From contig NZ_JAZKUD010000001.1 in NCBI RefSeq assembly GCF_036625275.1, positions 124,001-188,000 on the forward strand: 64,000 bases of DNA, in the 5' to 3' direction. This document shows positions 17,205-25,617 of this stretch, one piece after another. The notes beneath the pieces are model-generated. The model saw nothing but the letters and a program-made list of their open reading frames with translations, had not been told where the DNA came from and did no database searches. Numbering within the stretch: position 1 is the stretch's first letter; each line of letters begins with the position of its first letter. The position numbers were made by a program, and so were the translations under genes. The stretch is from Accumulibacter sp036625275 (GTDB taxonomy: Bacteria; Pseudomonadota; Gammaproteobacteria; Burkholderiales; Rhodocyclaceae).

Positions 17205-18380
17205 ATGTCGCACCTGATGAATACCTATTCCCGCTTGCCGGTTGCCTTCAGCCATGGCCAGGGCAGTTGGTTGACCGATAGCAATGGCAAGGTCTACCTC
17301 GACGCCCTGGCGGGGATCGCCGTCAACACTCTGGGGCACAACCATCCGGCACTGGTCGCAGCGATCGCGGCGCAGGCCGGGCGTCTGCTGCACTCGTCGA
17401 ATCTTTACCGCATTCCGCAGCAGGAGCAGCTCGCCGACAAACTGGCCGCGCTTTCGGGGATGGACGAGATCTTCTTCTGTAATTCGGGTTGTGAAGCCAA
17501 CGAGGTGGCGATCAAACTGGCGCGTCTCTATGGTCACCAGCAAGGCATCGCTGCGCCGGCAACGATCGTCATGGAGAAGGCTTTCCACGGCCGCACCATG
17601 GCGACCCTTTCGGCGACCGGCAACCGCAAGGCGCAGGCGGGGTTCGAGCCGCTGGTGTCGGGCTTTGTGCGGGTTCCCTACAACGATTTCGATGCAATTC
17701 GGGCCATTGCCCGATACAACAAGAATATCGTTGCGGTGATGCTGGAAATCGTCCAGGGCGAGGGGGGCGTCAACAGCGCCGACATTGATTTTCAGCGGGG
17801 TCTGCGGGCGCTTTGTGACGACCGGCAATGGCTGCTGATCTGCGACGAGGTGCAGTGCGGCATGGGTCGTACCGGGCGCTGGTTTGCGTTTCAGCATGCG
17901 GGCATTGGCCCTGACGTGGTGACCCTGGCCAAAGGCCTCGGCGGCGGCGTGCCGATCGGCGCCTGTCTGGTTGCCAGGCAGGCGAGCGGCCTGTTCAAGC
18001 CGGGTAATCATGGTTCGACCTTCGGCGGCAACCCGTTGGCAACGACTGCCGCCCTGACGACCATCGAAGTCATCGAGCAGGAAGGTCTGATCGACCACGC
18101 GCTTGCTGTGGGTACGGCCATCCGTACAGGCCTGACGCGCGCGCTGGCCGGCTGCCCAGGCCTGGTGACGATCCGCGGCCAGGGGCTGATGATCGGTATC
18201 GAGCTCGATCGCCCCTGCGGCGAACTGGTGATGCGTGCTCTCGATGCCGGGTTGTTGATCAACGTCACTGCCGACAAGGTGGTACGTTTGTTGCCTCCGC
18301 TGACCTTCAGTACCGACGAGGCGCACGAGCTGGTGTCGCGACTGGCCAGGCTGATTCGCGATTTTCTCGAAATTCCCTAG
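17205..18380 (+). CDS. argD: Acetylornithine aminotransferase
   Basis: The 391-residue fold-type I PLP enzyme has ValGly-like cofactor motifs FCNSGCEANEVAIKLAR and AFHGRTMATLSATG, LICDEVQCGMGRTG for the cofactor Asp, and Lys in TLAKGLGGGVPIG. It makes N-acetylornithine from acetylglutamate semialdehyde in arginine synthesis. argF starts 11 bases downstream and argG after that, so the operon context favours ArgD over other class III aminotransferases. The N-terminus MSHLMNTYSRLPVAF fits this family. Related activity on succinyl-diaminopimelate is common for ArgD and cannot be excluded. Confidence 0.95.
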   Translation: MSHLMNTYSRLPVAFSHGQGSWLTDSNGKVYLDALAGIAVNTLGHNHPALVAAIAAQAGRLLHSSNLYRIPQQEQLADKLAALSGMDEIFFCNSGCEANEVAIKLARLYGHQQGIAAPATIVMEKAFHGRTMATLSATGNRKAQAGFEPLVSGFVRVPYNDFDAIRAIARYNKNIVAVMLEIVQGEGGVNSADIDFQRGLRALCDDRQWLLICDEVQCGMGRTGRWFAFQHAGIGPDVVTLAKGLGGGVPIGACLVARQASGLFKPGNHGSTFGGNPLATTAALTTIEVIEQEGLIDHALAVGTAIRTGLTRALAGCPGLVTIRGQGLMIGIELDRPCGELVMRALDAGLLINVTADKVVRLLPPLTFSTDEAHELVSRLARLIRDFLEIP

Positions 18381-18391
18381 AGAAGACCTCC

Positions 18392-19342
18392 ATGAGCAGC
18401 ATCAAACACTTTCTTCAGTTCAAGGACTTCACGCGTGCGGAGTTTGATCATCTTTTGGAGCGCGCGCGCTGGATCAAGGCCGAATTCAAGGCCTATCGCA
18501 AGTACTGGCCACTCAGCGATCGCACGCTGGTGATGATCTTCGAGAAGGCCAGCACCCGTACCCGCCTGTCGTTCGAAGCCGGCATGCAGCAACTCGGTGG
18601 TACGGCGATCTACCTCAACAGCCGCGACTCGCAGTTGCAGCGCGGTGAATCGGTCGAAGACGCGGCGCAGGTGATCTCGCGCATGAGCGACGTGGTGATG
18701 ATCAGAACTTTCGAGCAGGCGATGATCGAGCGTTTTGCGGGTCACTCGCGGGTGCCGGTGATCAATGGCCTGACCAACGAGTATCATCCTTGCCAGATTC
18801 TGGCCGACATTTTCACCTTCGTTGAGCATCGTGGTCCGATTCAGGGGAAAACCGTCGCCTGGATCGGCGATTCGAACAATGTCTGCAATACCTGGTTGCA
18901 GGCCGCCGAGGTGCTCGATTTCAAGGTGCAGGTGTCGACGCCGCCGGGCTACGAGGTGGCTGCCGACCGGGCCGGCTTGCATGGCAGCGATCACTTCGAA
19001 CAATTCGCCGATCCGATGGACGCCGCGCGCCTGGCCGATCTGGTGACCACCGATGTGTGGACTTCGATGGGTTTCGAGGCCGAGAATGAAGCGCGTCGGC
19101 GCGCTTTCGCCGCCTGGCAGGTCGATACCGAGATGATGCGCGTTGCGCGTCCCGAGGCGCTGTTCATGCACTGTCTGCCGGTGCATCGCGGCGAGGAGGT
19201 CGCTGCAGCAGTCATTGACGGGCCACGCAGCGTCGTCTGGGACGAGGCCGAGAACCGCATGCATACGCAGAAGGCATTGCTGGAGTATCTGGTGCTGGGC
19301 GGCGATGCTTCGAAAATCAATTCAAGCAGGGAGCACTCATGA
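18392..19342 (+). CDS. argF: Ornithine carbamoyltransferase
   Basis: The 316-residue protein carries the carbamoyl-phosphate site (FEKASTRTRLSFE), the ornithine-side motif HCLPVHRGEE and the conserved HPCQILADI. It converts ornithine and carbamoyl phosphate to citrulline in the cytoplasm. The position between argD and argG, with a 4-base overlap onto argG, supports an anabolic rather than arginine-deiminase role. Length matches the family (about 300-335). Confidence 0.97.
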   Translation: MSSIKHFLQFKDFTRAEFDHLLERARWIKAEFKAYRKYWPLSDRTLVMIFEKASTRTRLSFEAGMQQLGGTAIYLNSRDSQLQRGESVEDAAQVISRMSDVVMIRTFEQAMIERFAGHSRVPVINGLTNEYHPCQILADIFTFVEHRGPIQGKTVAWIGDSNNVCNTWLQAAEVLDFKVQVSTPPGYEVAADRAGLHGSDHFEQFADPMDAARLADLVTTDVWTSMGFEAENEARRRAFAAWQVDTEMMRVARPEALFMHCLPVHRGEEVAAAVIDGPRSVVWDEAENRMHTQKALLEYLVLGGDASKINSSREHS

Positions 19343-20568
19343 GCGACATCAGGAAAGCCGTCCTCGCCTATTCGGGCGGACTCGACACTTCAGTGATCCT
19401 GAAGTGGTTGCAGGATACCTATCACTGCGAGGTCGTGACCTTCACGGCCGACCTCGGTCAGGGCGACGAACTGGAAGCGGCGCGTCCGAAAGCACTGAAG
19501 TTCGGCATTGCACCAGAGAATATCTACATCGAGGATCTGCGCGAGGAATTCGTTCGTGACTACGTCTTTCCGATGTTCCGTGCCAACACCCTTTATGAAG
19601 GCGAGTATCTGCTCGGTACCTCGATTGCGCGGCCGCTGATCGCCAAACGGATGATCGAAATTGCCAACCTGACCGGCGCCGAGGCGGTGGCACACGGCGC
19701 GACCGGCAAGGGCAACGACCAGGTTCGGTTCGAACTGGGCGCCTACGCCCTGCGCCCGGATATCCGGATCATCGCGCCGTGGCGCGAATGGGATCTGCTG
19801 TCGCGCGAGAAACTGCTGGCGTATGCCGAGCGCCATGGCATACCGGTTGAAATGAAGCACCGGCAGGGCGGTTCGCCGTATTCGATGGACGCCAACCTGC
19901 TGCACATCAGTTATGAAGGTCGCCATCTCGAAGACCCGGCGGCCGAAGCCGAGGAATCGATGTGGCGCTGGACGGTGTCACCGGAAGCAGCGCCCGACGC
20001 TGCCGAGTATCTCGATCTCGAATTCGAGAAGGGCGATCTGGTGGCGATCAACGACCAGCGCCTGCCGGCGGATGCGCTGCTGGAACGGCTCAACCAGCTC
20101 GGCGGCAAGCACGGCATCGGCCGCATCGACCTGGTCGAAAACCGTTACGTCGGCATGAAGTCGCGTGGTTGCTACGAAACTCCCGGCGGCACGATCCTGC
20201 TGCCGGCGCACCGGGCAATCGAATCGATCACTCTCGACCGCGAAGTCGCGCATCTCAAGGATGACCTGATGCCGCGTTACGCCAGCCTGATCTACAACGG
20301 TTACTGGTGGAGCCCGGAACGGCTGGCGCTGCAGACGCTGATCGATCATACGCAGAAGTCGGTGAATGGCTGGGTGCGGGTCAAGCTCTACAAGGGCAAC
20401 GTCATCGTTGTCGGCCGCGATTCGAAGACCGATTCGCTGTTCGATCCGACCATCGCCACTTTCGAGGACGACGCCGGTGCCTACGACCAGAAGGACGCCG
20501 GTGGTTTCATCAAACTGAACGCGTTGCGCATGCGTATCGCAGCCAATCTGGCGGGCCGCAAGAGCTGA
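19339..20568 (+). CDS. argG: Argininosuccinate synthase
   Basis: The 409-residue protein has the N-type ATP pyrophosphatase loop YSGGLDTSV at ~11-19. Further family motifs are AHGATGKGNDQVRFE, APWREWDLLSREKL and SPYSMDANLLHISYEG. It joins citrulline and aspartate using ATP. Its start overlaps the argF stop by 4 bases, so translation of the two is coupled. Nothing unusual is seen. Confidence 0.98.
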   Translation: MSDIRKAVLAYSGGLDTSVILKWLQDTYHCEVVTFTADLGQGDELEAARPKALKFGIAPENIYIEDLREEFVRDYVFPMFRANTLYEGEYLLGTSIARPLIAKRMIEIANLTGAEAVAHGATGKGNDQVRFELGAYALRPDIRIIAPWREWDLLSREKLLAYAERHGIPVEMKHRQGGSPYSMDANLLHISYEGRHLEDPAAEAEESMWRWTVSPEAAPDAAEYLDLEFEKGDLVAINDQRLPADALLERLNQLGGKHGIGRIDLVENRYVGMKSRGCYETPGGTILLPAHRAIESITLDREVAHLKDDLMPRYASLIYNGYWWSPERLALQTLIDHTQKSVNGWVRVKLYKGNVIVVGRDSKTDSLFDPTIATFEDDAGAYDQKDAGGFIKLNALRMRIAANLAGRKS

Positions 20569-20586
20569 GCGAGGGAGGATCCGTCG

Positions 20587-20796
20587 ATGTTCGGGTTGAC
20601 GGAAGAGCAGATTTCGGATTTTGGCATGACCTTCGGTGTCGGCGCCTTCATGCTCTTCATGCTTTTCATCATCGGCGAGATCGCCTGGAAGTCGAAAGCT
20701 GGAAAGATGGGTACGATCGTGCTTTTCTTTGTTCTGTCGTTCGGCATGATCGGCTTCATCACCAAAACCATCCTCGAAAAAATGTGGAGAATGTGA
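20587..20796 (+). CDS. DUF2788 small membrane protein
   Basis: The 69-residue protein starts MFGLTEEQISDFG and has two hydrophobic helices (FMLFMLFIIGEIAW and GTIVLFFVLSFGMIGFIT) joined by a short Lys-rich turn (KSKAGKMG). This matches the DUF2788 family found in beta- and gammaproteobacteria, of unknown function. It starts 18 bases after argG, with GAGGGAGG just upstream as a ribosome-binding site, and ends 2 bases before ppnP. Confidence 0.85.
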   Translation: MFGLTEEQISDFGMTFGVGAFMLFMLFIIGEIAWKSKAGKMGTIVLFFVLSFGMIGFITKTILEKMWRM

Positions 20797-20798
20797 AC

Positions 20799-21110
20799 AT
20801 GTCGCAATTCGACAATGTCAGCGTCGTCAAACGGGCCAACGTATATTTCGCAGGCCGCTGTGTCAGCCACACGCTCTTTTTGGCCGATGGGACGCGCAAA
20901 ACCATTGGCGTGATCCTGCCGTCGACCCTGACTTTCACCACCGGGGCTCCGGAAGTGATGGAGGGCGTCGGCGGCTCATGCCGTGTTCGCCTTCAGGGTG
21001 AGAGCCTGTGGCGAGAGCATGCGGCCGGCGAGTCATTTGCCGTGCCGGGCGACTCGTCGTTCGAAATCGCCTGTGATGAGCCTTATCACTACGTCTGTCA
21101 CTTCGGATAA
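20799..21110 (+). CDS. ppnP: Pyrimidine/purine nucleoside phosphorylase PpnP (DUF1255)
   Basis: The 103-residue single-domain cupin has the family signature VVKRANVYFAGRCVSHT, TIGVILPSTLTFTTGAPEVM and GESFAVPGDSSFEI. E. coli PpnP (formerly YaiE) phosphorolyses several nucleosides. Start ATG 20799 is 2 bases after the upstream stop. Earlier in-frame starts belong to a reading frame that runs antiphase through argG and are rejected. Confidence 0.92.
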   Translation: MSQFDNVSVVKRANVYFAGRCVSHTLFLADGTRKTIGVILPSTLTFTTGAPEVMEGVGGSCRVRLQGESLWREHAAGESFAVPGDSSFEIACDEPYHYVCHFG

Positions 21111-21166
21111 GGGCGGCGCTGTCCAATACTGCCGCCTGCCCATCCCAATCTTCAACCGGATGCCCC

Positions 21167-21661
21167 ATGCCTTCATTCGATTTTTCTTCAGAAGCCGACA
21201 TGGCTGCACTGCACAATGCGATCGACGTGACGACGCGAGCGATCGACAATCGTTACGACTTCAAGGGAACGAGTGCCAAGGTGGAGCTGAACGAGAAGGA
21301 CAAGCTCATTACGCTTTACGGCGACTCGGAATTCCAGCTCGGCCAGATCAAGGACCTGCTCTTTCCGGCGATGGAGAAGAAGGAGAAGGAAAGTACCAAG
21401 CGCCTGGAAGATCAGCCGCTGCAACGTATTTCCGGCAACAAGGTCAAGCAGGAACTGAAAATCAGGATTGGCATCGAGTCGGAGTTGGCGAAGAAGATCG
21501 TCAAACTGATCAAGGATTCCAAAATCAAGGTGCAGGCCTCGATCCAGGGCGACGCAGTGCGTGTCAGCGGTGCCAAGCGCGATGAACTGCAGGCCTGCAT
21601 CGCCATGGTCACCAAGGCAATCAGCGATTTTCCGATCAAGTACGGCAATTTCCGTGACTGA
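21167..21661 (+). CDS. YajQ-family nucleotide-binding protein
   Basis: The 164-residue protein is highly typical of the family: MPSFDFSSEAD at the start, YDFKGTSAKVEL, RISGNKVKQELKIRIGIE and a C-terminal YGNFRD. Members bind nucleotides; a Xanthomonas homologue binds c-di-GMP and acts with a transcription factor. With several c-di-GMP enzymes nearby, a second-messenger receptor role is possible but inferred only from family. It stands alone between ppnP and the helicase gene. Confidence 0.95.
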   Translation: MPSFDFSSEADMAALHNAIDVTTRAIDNRYDFKGTSAKVELNEKDKLITLYGDSEFQLGQIKDLLFPAMEKKEKESTKRLEDQPLQRISGNKVKQELKIRIGIESELAKKIVKLIKDSKIKVQASIQGDAVRVSGAKRDELQACIAMVTKAISDFPIKYGNFRD

Positions 21662-21684
21662 TTCTGACTGCCAGCAGGGTGCGC

Positions 21685-24600
21685 ATGCTGCGTAAGCCGA
21701 TCGATGACCCCGGCCCTGATTCGCCGGACAAGGCCGATTCCGGCGTACTGTCGTGGACCGAAGAGTTGCGTCGGGTGGCCGTGGCGGTCAGCAAGAAGGA
21801 CCGCAATCACGCCGGCAGTCGCCAGCAGATTTTCTACGTCCTGCACTGGACACCCGATGCGCGTGGCTTCGGGGTTACCGTGCGCAAGGGGCGCGATCCT
21901 GAAAGTGCTGACGAACTGTGGAGCATCGATCGCGCACTCAGCAAGCCACCACGGTTCGTCAGCGACGACGATCGTCCGATTCTCCGACTGTTGTGGGCCG
22001 ACCGTTCGTTCGACACCGGTTTGCGGGCCTTCGGTCTGACGCCCCGGCACGGCGGCGAGGCGCTGCAACTGATGGCAGAGACCGGTCGGCTGTGCCGCAA
22101 GGATGACTTCTTGCCCTTGCTGCTCGCGGCGGCGCGTCCGGCCACGGTCGGCTGGCGAGCGAGTGGCGACGGGCGTCAGCTACCGGTGTTGCTGCCCGAA
22201 CCCGCAGCCAGCCTGGTCGTTCCCCTGCAAGCGCCATGGTATGTCGATCTTGAAAGGCATCAGCTCGGTCCATTGCAGGTGCGTGGTAATCCGGCGGTCG
22301 TCGCGCGCCTGTTCTCGCTGCCGCCGCTGTCGGCGACGGCAGCAGCACTGGTCGGCGAAGCCTTGGCCGAATCGGCTCTGGAGTTGCCGAGCGACCCCGA
22401 ACATGCTCGCATCAACATGCGCAGCGTCATCGCCGAACCGTTGCCGGTGCTGCGCCTGCAAACCCTGAAGACGCATGGCAACCGCAGTTGGCGAGAATAT
22501 CCGGCGAACTACGGAGGCGGGCTTTTCGATGTCGCCCTGCCGGTTTTTCGCTATGCCGATGTCGAGATCATCCCCGACGACGCGCGCGATTTCTCGATTC
22601 TGGCCAGTGGCGAAACGGTTCGCGTCGAACGTCGGTGCGCGCTCGAAGAGCAGTGGATGGACGAGTTGACCGCCACCGGCCTCGAGAAAATCGCAGGCTA
22701 CGTGCTGCACACCTTCGGGCGGCCGCCGGATAATGCCTATGGCCTTGCTGAGGAGGGCGTATGGCCTCTCTTCATGCGCGATGAGCTGGCGGGTCTATGC
22801 GCTGCCGGTTGGCAGGTCGAGTTCGCCGAGGATTTTCGCCATCGCCTGTTCGATATCGAGGCCTGGGATGCGGATCTCGTCGAGGCGGAGGGTGGCTGGT
22901 TCGACCTCGACATGGGCATCATCGTCGAAGGTGAACGTCTACCGTTGGCACCGATGCTCGCCGCCCTGTTCCGGCGTGACGCACGCTGGCTCGACGCCGG
23001 TCAACTGGCGCAAATTTCCGACCAGGAGGTGATCGAACTGGTGACGCCGGGCAGCCTGCGCGTGCGTGCGCCAGCCTGGCGTCTGAAGCCGCTGGCGGCA
23101 ACCCTGATCGATCTCTTCGACGGCTTTCCTGGCGGCAACAGCCTGCGTCTGTCGCGCTTCGACGCACCGCGCCTGGCGGAACTCAACGACAGCAGTCGCT
23201 GGCAGTTCAAGGGGCAGGGTGATGTGCTGGCGCTCGCCGAGCAATTGACGGCCGCGCAGGGAATCGGCCACATCGATCCGCCTGCCGGATTGGGGCTGGA
23301 ACTGCGTCACTACCAGACCGAAGGTCTGGCCTGGTTGCAGTTCCTGCGCGAACAGAATCTCGCGGGCATCCTCGCGGACGACATGGGGCTTGGCAAGACC
23401 GCCCAGACGCTGGCGCACCTGCTGCTCGAAAAGGAAGCCGGACGGCTCGATCATCCGGCCCTGATCGTCCTGCCGACCTCGCTGATCTTCAACTGGAAGA
23501 ACGAAGCGGCGCGTTTTGCGCCGGGTTTGTCGATCCTGTCGCTGCATGGCCCCGAGCGCAAGAGCCGTTTTGCCGAAATCACGCGGCACGACGTGGTGCT
23601 GACCACTTACCCGCTGCTCTGGCGCGATGCAGCGGAACTGACCCGGCACCGCTACCATCTGCTGATTCTCGACGAGGCGCAGACAGTCAAGAACGCACGC
23701 AGCCAGGGTGCCGAAGTGGTGCGCAAGATCGTCGCCCGGCACCGCCTTTGTTTGACCGGCACTCCCCTGGAAAATCATCTGGGTGAGCTGTGGAGTCAGT
23801 TCGACTTCCTGCTGCCCGGGTTTCTTGGCAACAACCAGACCTTTACCAAGTATTGGCGGACACCGATCGAAAAACAGGGCGATACCCAGCGCCGTAACCT
23901 GCTGGCGCGCCGGGTTCGCCCGTTCATCCTGCGTCGCAAGAAGGAAGAGGTGGCGCGCGAGTTGCCACTGAAAACGATCATTGTGCGCAAGGTCGAACTG
24001 GTCGGCAGCCAGCGTGACCTCTACGAAACCGTGCGCGTCGCGATGGACGAGAAGGTTCGCGAGGAGATTGCCAGCAAGGGCTTCAACCGCAGTCAGATCG
24101 TCATCCTCGATGCTCTGCTGAAGCTGCGCCAGGTGTGCTGTGACCCGCGTCTGGTCAAGGCCAAGGCCGCCCAGAAAATCAAGGAGCGGGCCAAACTCGA
24201 TCTGTTGATGACGATGCTGCCGGAGCAGGTCGAGGAAGGGCGGCGCATCCTGCTGTTCTCACAGTTCACCAGCATGCTGGCACTGATAGAAAAGGAACTG
24301 AAGCTGCTGGGCCTCGACTACGGGATTCTCACCGGCGATACCCGCGACCGCGAGGAGCAGGTGCGCCGCTTCCAGGCCGGCGAAGTGCCGATCTTCCTGA
24401 TCAGCCTGCGCGCCGGTGGTGTCGGACTGAATCTGACGGCGGCCGACACCGTCATCCACTACGATCCCTGGTGGAACCCCGCGGCGGAAAACCAGGCCAC
24501 CGACCGCGCGCATCGTCTGGGTCAGGACAAGCCGGTTTTCGTCTACAAGTTGATCGTTGCGGGCAGCATCGAGGAGAAGATCCTGTCCCTCCAGGAGCGC

Positions 24601-24702
24601 AAGGCTGAACTTGCCGAACGGATTCTCTCGGCAGATCGCGGGGTCGATGCCAAGTTCGGCCGAGACGACATCGCTGCACTGTTCGCGCCGCTGCCGAGCT
24701 GA
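21685..24702 (+). CDS. SNF2-family DEAD/DEAH-box helicase
   Basis: The protein is about 1005 residues from ATG 21685; GTG 21679 is an alternative. The N-terminal ~530 residues are a bacterial SNF2-associated region without a name I can give. The motor follows: motif I DDMGLGKTAQTL (~568), motif II DEAQ (~661), LCLTGTPLENHLGELWSQ, and C-terminal motifs LLFSQFTSML, SLRAGGVGLNLTAAD and ATDRAHRLGQ (~937). It is expected to translocate on double-stranded DNA using ATP and displace or remodel bound proteins, possibly RNA polymerase. It begins 23 bases after the yajQ stop. No methyltransferase or nuclease partner is nearby, so a DISARM-like defence role is not supported. Confidence 0.93.
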   Translation: MLRKPIDDPGPDSPDKADSGVLSWTEELRRVAVAVSKKDRNHAGSRQQIFYVLHWTPDARGFGVTVRKGRDPESADELWSIDRALSKPPRFVSDDDRPILRLLWADRSFDTGLRAFGLTPRHGGEALQLMAETGRLCRKDDFLPLLLAAARPATVGWRASGDGRQLPVLLPEPAASLVVPLQAPWYVDLERHQLGPLQVRGNPAVVARLFSLPPLSATAAALVGEALAESALELPSDPEHARINMRSVIAEPLPVLRLQTLKTHGNRSWREYPANYGGGLFDVALPVFRYADVEIIPDDARDFSILASGETVRVERRCALEEQWMDELTATGLEKIAGYVLHTFGRPPDNAYGLAEEGVWPLFMRDELAGLCAAGWQVEFAEDFRHRLFDIEAWDADLVEAEGGWFDLDMGIIVEGERLPLAPMLAALFRRDARWLDAGQLAQISDQEVIELVTPGSLRVRAPAWRLKPLAATLIDLFDGFPGGNSLRLSRFDAPRLAELNDSSRWQFKGQGDVLALAEQLTAAQGIGHIDPPAGLGLELRHYQTEGLAWLQFLREQNLAGILADDMGLGKTAQTLAHLLLEKEAGRLDHPALIVLPTSLIFNWKNEAARFAPGLSILSLHGPERKSRFAEITRHDVVLTTYPLLWRDAAELTRHRYHLLILDEAQTVKNARSQGAEVVRKIVARHRLCLTGTPLENHLGELWSQFDFLLPGFLGNNQTFTKYWRTPIEKQGDTQRRNLLARRVRPFILRRKKEEVARELPLKTIIVRKVELVGSQRDLYETVRVAMDEKVREEIASKGFNRSQIVILDALLKLRQVCCDPRLVKAKAAQKIKERAKLDLLMTMLPEQVEEGRRILLFSQFTSMLALIEKELKLLGLDYGILTGDTRDREEQVRRFQAGEVPIFLISLRAGGVGLNLTAADTVIHYDPWWNPAAENQATDRAHRLGQDKPVFVYKLIVAGSIEEKILSLQERKAELAERILSADRGVDAKFGRDDIAALFAPLPS

Positions 24703-24789
24703 ACTGCAAACGGGAGGGATGAACCATGACCGACCGGTTGCCAGAATGCTGGCCAGGAACGAGCAAGCAGTCCTGAGCAGGCATTCAGA

Positions 24790-25347
24790 ATGAACGATCA
24801 CACCTGTCTTTACAACCAGCAGCAACTGGCCGCCGTGCTCGATGGCATGGCCGGTCGACTACTCGGCTTGCTCGATGGACGCAACGACATGGTCCTGATC
24901 GGTATCCTCCGGCGGGGTGTGCCATTGGCCAGTTTGCTGGCCGAACGGCTGCTGCAGCTGGGAGTCCGGCCTGCCCAACGACTGCAACTGGAGGTGAAGC
25001 GTTACGGTGACGATCTCACGCTGCTCTACCCGCAAACCCTGCTCAGGGAAGATCCTGTCGAGACCGTTGCGGACCTCTCGGGAAAAACCGTGGTGGTGGT
25101 GGATGACGTGCTGTACCGCGGCCACTCGCTGCTGCGGGTGGCGCAATTCCTGGCGCTGCGAGGCGCGGCCGAGATCCGCAGCGTGGTCCTGGTTGACCGT
25201 GGGGTGAGCCTGCTGCCGGTCCATGCGGACGTGACTGGGGTACGGCTGCAAGTGGCCCCAGGCTCGATCATCGAAGTGCACGTGCCTCCCTACGAGAGCG
25301 ATTTCTGCATCGAACTGGTGAGGCCCGACAGTCCTCATGATCCTTAG
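24790..25347 (+). CDS. PyrR-like phosphoribosyltransferase
   Basis: The 185-residue type I phosphoribosyltransferase has a PRPP-binding loop VVVVDDVLYRGHSLLR and an N-terminal ILRRGVPLASLLAERL. Both resemble the PyrR regulator/uracil phosphoribosyltransferase family. No other pyrimidine gene is in the window (in many betaproteobacteria pyrR sits beside pyrB and pyrC), so a regulatory role is unproven. It starts 87 bases after the helicase stop. A leader region of 270 bases separates it from thrS. Confidence 0.82.
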   Translation: MNDHTCLYNQQQLAAVLDGMAGRLLGLLDGRNDMVLIGILRRGVPLASLLAERLLQLGVRPAQRLQLEVKRYGDDLTLLYPQTLLREDPVETVADLSGKTVVVVDDVLYRGHSLLRVAQFLALRGAAEIRSVVLVDRGVSLLPVHADVTGVRLQVAPGSIIEVHVPPYESDFCIELVRPDSPHDP

Positions 25348-25570
25348 GTGCTCGCAGTCGGCGGGGTCTCTGCCGGTTGCCGTCGGTCAGTCGGTTCGCT
25401 CCTTTGGCAGGTACCTTGGGGTATGTTAGACTGCTGTGCTCGCGGGCGCGGCCTTTGGGGCTTGCGGCAGCGTCGGCCGTCCTGATGCCTGTATCGATAG
25501 TCTGTCTCGCGTTTGCGACGGGCTGGCAGGATGGGCCGGAAAAGCCGGTTCTGCCGGTCGGAGACACTCA

Positions 25571-25594
25571 AGCCAGGCCGGGTCTCTGGCTTTT
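25571..25594 (+). promoter_or_regulatory. Possible leader hairpin upstream of thrS
   Basis: AGCCAG and CTGGCT can pair across a 9-base loop, followed by TTTT. It sits 24 bases before the thrS start and could be a weak attenuator or a site where ThrS binds its own mRNA, as known in E. coli. The rest of the 25348-25617 gap shows no supported gene. Confidence 0.3.
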
Positions 25595-25617
25595 CCATTT
25601 CTTGCTGAGGTGATCAT

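Noticed and set aside
17040..18326. Minus-strand open frame over argD
   Set aside because: GC-rich codon use opens antisense frames; argD on the plus strand has all catalytic motifs.
21685..24702. DISARM or other SNF2-based defence system
   Set aside because: No methyltransferase, DUF1998 or nuclease partner is near; neighbours are housekeeping genes.
25377..25613. Short open frames upstream of thrS
   Set aside because: No ribosome-binding site or family resemblance; the stretch is better read as a leader.
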